This document shows, piece after piece, positions 6,105 through 8,500 of a stretch of 8,500 nt of DNA. Source of the DNA: an uncultured Oscillospiraceae bacterium (GTDB lineage: Bacteria > Bacillota > Clostridia > Oscillospirales > Acutalibacteraceae); contig CABQAA010000077.1 of NCBI GenBank assembly GCA_902461995.1, positions 1 to 8,500 of the forward strand, read 5' to 3'. The notes under the pieces were generated by a model. That model was given only the letters and a program-made list of their open reading frames with translations, made no database searches and was not told the origin of the DNA. The translations under genes and the position numbers were made by a program. Each line of letters starts with the position of its first letter. Within the stretch, counting starts at the first letter, position 1.

Positions 6105-6731
6105 ATGATTATTCCGTATGGATACTACAAAGACAAAAACGGTAAAATTCGAATCGAAGAAAAGCAAGCTGAAACAGTACGCAAAATCTATAACCTGTAT
6201 CTTGAGGGTTTCAGCCTAAATAGAATCGCAGGACAACTTGCTGCGGAAGGAATACCTTCTCCATCCGGAAAAGACAGATGGACAGTTCAGGCAATAGACA
6301 ACCTGATTTCTAATGAAAAATATATTTATATGGTCACTCCGGGACTCTATGTGAAAGCACAGCTTGAAAAACAAAAGCGGACGAATAAATCTGCTGACGA
6401 TAAACGAAAGACCGTTCGGTACAACTCCAATGATGTATTGAGCGGTCTTTTAGTTTGCGGAGAATGCGGCAAGAATTACAGGCGCATTACTCGTAAGGAT
6501 GGAAAAATCGCTTGGCGATGCGCCGACAGAGTAGAAAACGGAAAACAAGCGGTATGCCAAAACAATCATTCTGTTTTGGAGTGTGACATAAAGCGTATAA
6601 TTTGTGATTACTTTGAAACAGAACAATTCGATGCGAGTACAGTAAAGGAAACCTTTGACCGTATCGAAATCAGTGCTAATGAAATTGTTATCATCCCAAA
6701 ACCTGAACAATGTTTCGATATTGTTTTATAA
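6105..6731 (+). CDS. Serine-recombinase C-terminal module (Recombinase domain plus zinc ribbon), no catalytic domain
   Basis: The product is 208 aa. Residues about 4-80 (GYYKDKNGKIRIEEKQAE...IYNLYLEGFSLNRIAGQL...GIPSPSGK, then a DRWTVQAIDNLISNEKYI block) match the DNA-binding Recombinase domain of large serine recombinases. Residues about 105-150 form the zinc beta-ribbon: a GLLVCGECGKNY block, then RCADRVENGK and a further Cys. The N-terminal resolvase domain with the catalytic serine is absent, and only ~210 nt separate this gene from tRNA-Leu, so it has not merely been frameshifted off. ATG 6105 has a good AGGAG (6091-6095) 9 nt upstream, so it looks expressed as a stand-alone protein. It could be a DNA-binding partner or regulator of a recombinase encoded elsewhere, or a decayed integrase that happens to keep a start site. 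Its AT-rich composition contrasts with the host genes. Confidence 0.85.
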   Translation: MIIPYGYYKDKNGKIRIEEKQAETVRKIYNLYLEGFSLNRIAGQLAAEGIPSPSGKDRWTVQAIDNLISNEKYIYMVTPGLYVKAQLEKQKRTNKSADDKRKTVRYNSNDVLSGLLVCGECGKNYRRITRKDGKIAWRCADRVENGKQAVCQNNHSVLECDIKRIICDYFETEQFDASTVKETFDRIEISANEIVIIPKPEQCFDIVL

Positions 6732-6763
6732 CATCTATCAATTTTCATAAAATGATGTTATAA
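6726..6763. repeat. 10-bp perfect inverted repeat overlapping the KilA-N gene promoter
   Basis: TTATAACATC (6726-6735) and GATGTTATAA (6754-6763) are exact reverse complements, 18 bp apart. The left arm covers the recombinase stop codon and the right arm covers most of the extended -10. There is no T-tract after it, so it is more like an operator than a terminator. Autoregulation by the KilA-N protein is conceivable (inference). Confidence 0.65.
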
Positions 6764-6764
6764 T
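6756..6764 (+). promoter_or_regulatory. Extended -10 promoter of the KilA-N/ASCH unit
   Basis: TGTTATAAT is a perfect TATAAT (6759-6764) with the TGn extension. No good -35 is seen at 17 bp, as is common for extended -10 promoters. Predicted transcription starts near 6771, only ~8 nt before ATG 6779 but ~25 nt before ATG 6796. Confidence 0.65.
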
Positions 6765-6778
6765 TATAAAAAATAACT

Positions 6779-7975
6779 ATGTGGATGGATGTGATATGGA
6801 CGAGAAAAAAAAGAGCCGAAGCGTTATGGGCATATTCTATTACACATGAAAGAATTATGGAGCGTTTGGTACGAAAGGGCGCTTTTACACAAGAACGAGC
6901 GGATGAAATATTGGATATGCTCACCGATGAATTATGCGATCAGTCCATTGAAGATTACAGTAAATCGGCCGGCTTTCAGAATGTTATCGAATCTTTGCTT
7001 CGTCCACAGCTTTCACCAAAGAACTTCATTTCGTTAACGGAACTGGCCAGAGAAGAAAACAGAGATAATCCAAGTTATGTTATTCAAAGCTGGCTGCGTA
7101 GTCGGAATACGATAGAGTTTTTGAGGCTCTGGGAAAAGGAAAACAATCCTGATTTCAATGAAACCGGGTATAACCAACTGATCGAACAAATAAATCTTTC
7201 CTCTTTTACTTTAACAGCAAAGAAATGGATTGAACAAAATGTAGACGAAGTGTATGTAACTCTGTTTGAGGATCGCCCAGAACTTGAGACACTTGTAACG
7301 CTGCTTTCACGCTGGGGATTCGAAGATTACGGTACGAAAACAAGTACGGGTGAAAAGGTTTTGACTAAACAAATGCAGCAGTACCTCCCAGAGTTATCCC
7401 CTCGGAAAAATTTCCCCAACTTAAAGTATGAGGTACAGAAGTTTATATTGCCAATTCTCCCGAAATATCATACTTCTTTACTGCCAGATTCGATTTTACG
7501 GAATGAGAACGAAAATGATTTTGTAGCAAAGACTCCTTATCGTTATGCATTGCAAAAGGTGTATATATCATTTGCGCCTGAAAGGAATATCCACCCCGGG
7601 GACATCGTCATATTTTATCGAAACGGAGTGCCAGGGAACGCTGGACATACTGCAGTATTGACCTCAGTAGCTATCGTTGAAGAAGCTATGAGTGATTTCA
7701 TGTCAAAAGAAGAATATATGCGCCATGTTCAAAATCGGAGCGTGTTTACAACTGATGAATTAGAACAGTTTTGGCAGAAATATCATGGTAACCAAGTAGT
7801 GTTGAAATTTATTTTCGTTAAAAGTCTTACCAAACATCCCATATTAAAATTTTTATGGGATACTGATATAGTTGCATCCCCAGGTGGCCCAAGGCCGTTT
7901 ACACGAATATCAGATGAACAGTTTAACATGATACTAAGAGAGTCTCAAACGGATTTGAGTCGATATTGGAGGTAG
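6779..7975 (+). CDS. KilA-N domain protein with GNAT-like tail and C-terminal PUA/EVE-like domain
   Basis: The open frame encodes 398 aa. Residues ~13-80 are helical and unrecognised. Residues ~82-154 match KilA-N, a DNA-binding domain of phages and large DNA viruses: FISLTELAREENRDNPS, then WLRSRNTIEFLRLWEKENNP, ending SSFTLTAKKWIE. Residues ~155-197 resemble the last strands of a GNAT acetyltransferase (a LFEDRPELETL block, then GFEDYGTKTSTGEKVLTK) without its acetyl-CoA site. Residues ~218-385 (PILPKYHTSLLPDSIL, a YALQKVYIS block and NIHPGDIVIFYRN) look like the PUA/EVE-like RNA or modified-base binding domain found after GNAT or PIN domains. The start is uncertain: ATG 6779 has almost no leader, while ATG 6796 is better placed but out of frame across an A8 run. 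Internal ATG 6857 is possible. The next gene is 4 nt downstream. A role in nucleic-acid sensing or regulation is inferred. Confidence 0.8.
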   Translation: MWMDVIWTRKKRAEALWAYSITHERIMERLVRKGAFTQERADEILDMLTDELCDQSIEDYSKSAGFQNVIESLLRPQLSPKNFISLTELAREENRDNPSYVIQSWLRSRNTIEFLRLWEKENNPDFNETGYNQLIEQINLSSFTLTAKKWIEQNVDEVYVTLFEDRPELETLVTLLSRWGFEDYGTKTSTGEKVLTKQMQQYLPELSPRKNFPNLKYEVQKFILPILPKYHTSLLPDSILRNENENDFVAKTPYRYALQKVYISFAPERNIHPGDIVIFYRNGVPGNAGHTAVLTSVAIVEEAMSDFMSKEEYMRHVQNRSVFTTDELEQFWQKYHGNQVVLKFIFVKSLTKHPILKFLWDTDIVASPGGPRPFTRISDEQFNMILRESQTDLSRYWR

Positions 7976-7979
7976 ATCC

Positions 7980-8372
7980 TTGGCATCAATATTATTATCA
8001 ATAAAGCCAGAGTATGTAGAAAGAATCTTTGCTGGTTCCAAAAAATACGAGTTTCGAAAACGGTTAGCCAACAGAGCAGTCGATAAAATTCTGATATACT
8101 CGACGGCACCAATAATGAAAGTTGTCGGAGAGGTTCAGGTGATAAAAACAATATCATCATCACCTACCGCATTGTGGGAATGTACTAAAAAATTTGCAGG
8201 TATATCCCGTAATAAGTATCGGAAGTATTTCAAGGGTTGTAAAGTCGCTTATGCCTACCAATTAGGAAAAGTTATACAGTATGATCCGCCGAAAGATTTG
8301 AGCGAAATCGGTATTAGCTTGCCCCCGCAATCTTTTATATATCTATCTGGACGCGAAAATCAAAAAAGTTGA
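7980..8372 (+). CDS. ASCH-domain protein (PUA superfamily)
   Basis: The product is 130 aa. The N-terminus ILLSIKPEYVERIFAGSKKYEFRKR (written with key residues S7, K9, P10, G19, K22, E24, R26) is the ASCH signature. KILIYSTAPIMKVVGEVQV, then ALWECTKKFAGIS, YFKGCKVAYAYQLGKV and a closing PPQSFIYL complete the small beta-barrel. ASCH domains belong to the PUA superfamily and are predicted to bind RNA; some members act on modified nucleosides. TTG 7980 is chosen as start because TGGAGG (7967-7972), inside the last codons of the preceding gene, sits 7 nt upstream and the next in-frame starts would cut the signature. The 4-nt gap and embedded ribosome site imply translational coupling with the KilA-N protein, so the two probably act together. 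Confidence 0.87.
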   Translation: MASILLSIKPEYVERIFAGSKKYEFRKRLANRAVDKILIYSTAPIMKVVGEVQVIKTISSSPTALWECTKKFAGISRNKYRKYFKGCKVAYAYQLGKVIQYDPPKDLSEIGISLPPQSFIYLSGRENQKS

Positions 8373-8500
8373 AAATGGGTGACGAAAATAAAAAAACTTT
8401 GCAATCTGAACCCTGCAGTCTAATTAAAGAATAAGCAGAAACCGTCTGGCTATCGACATATACTTTTTTATTTATTTAGATGTCTTGTCCATTATGTAAG
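8373..8500. other. AT-rich tail of the window without a convincing gene
   Basis: A 19-codon frame (ATG 8375 to TAA 8432-8434) lacks a clear ribosome site and is probably not a gene. A weak CAGA/TCTG hairpin near 8436-8448 is not followed directly by a T-run, so I do not call a terminator. At the edge, ATG 8480 opens MSCPLCK, whose CPLC could be half of a zinc site, but there is no good Shine-Dalgarno and only seven codons are seen. Confidence 0.4.

Larger units (their letters stand above)
5891..8500. mobile_element. AT-rich accessory island adjoining tRNA-Leu (left part)
   Basis: The DNA turns from GC-rich to AT-rich immediately after the tRNA 3' end and stays so to the window edge. It carries a serine-recombinase module, a phage-type KilA-N protein and an ASCH protein, all on the + strand. 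This is the usual signature of an integrated element or its remnant. The right boundary and any att repeat lie outside the window, so extent and mobility are unknown. The first bases may still be native tRNA trailer. Confidence 0.6.

Noticed and set aside
8375..8434. 19-codon small gene after the ASCH gene
   Set aside because: No convincing ribosome site and no recognisable peptide; likely chance in AT-rich DNA.
5891..8500. CRISPR array or tandem repeats in the AT-rich part
   Set aside because: No regularly spaced repeats were seen; only short inverted repeats and octamers.

Overview
The window looks like chromosomal DNA from a GC-rich member of the Firmicutes/Clostridia (inference). The support is a GatCAB amidotransferase locus, Shine-Dalgarno-led compact operons, a LURP-one/YxjI-type protein, and a clostridial-looking hypothetical protein. 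Base composition splits the window sharply. Positions 1 to about 5890 are clearly GC-rich. From the 3' end of a tRNA-Leu gene (5890) to the window end the DNA is AT-rich (about one third to 40% GC by eye), with different codon use. The second part reads as a small mobile or accessory island lodged at the tRNA.

Layout of the GC-rich part. The 3' part of gatA and all of gatB run on the + strand, coupled by an ATGA overlap; they make the transamidosome that forms Gln-tRNA(Gln) and/or Asn-tRNA(Asn). Next is a + strand hypothetical gene (2354-3451) with an in-frame amber codon at codon 20. Convergent to it, on the - strand, is a compact three-gene unit read pyrB -> flavoprotein -> LURP-one-like protein (5658 down to 3540), ending in a strong hairpin with a T-tract (3538-3500). 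This PyrB carries an extra C-terminal Cys4 zinc ribbon resembling the zinc end of PyrI. Its promoter is bracketed by a perfect 12-bp inverted repeat. A divergent promoter drives tRNA-Leu(CAA), which has an encoded CCA and its own terminator.

Layout of the AT-rich part. After a second terminator-like hairpin comes a serine-recombinase C-terminal module (Recombinase domain plus zinc ribbon) with no catalytic domain. Next is a well-formed extended -10 promoter overlapped by a 10-bp inverted repeat. It drives a two-gene unit: a chimeric protein joining a helical N-terminus, a KilA-N domain, a GNAT-like tail and a PUA/EVE-like domain, and then, 4 nt downstream, a small ASCH-domain protein. DNA-binding KilA-N with two PUA-superfamily domains that typically bind RNA or modified bases makes this pair the best candidate for an undescribed system (nucleic-acid sensing, regulation or defence). 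No function can be proven from the sequence. The last ~130 bases hold no convincing gene, except possibly the first seven codons of one at the edge.
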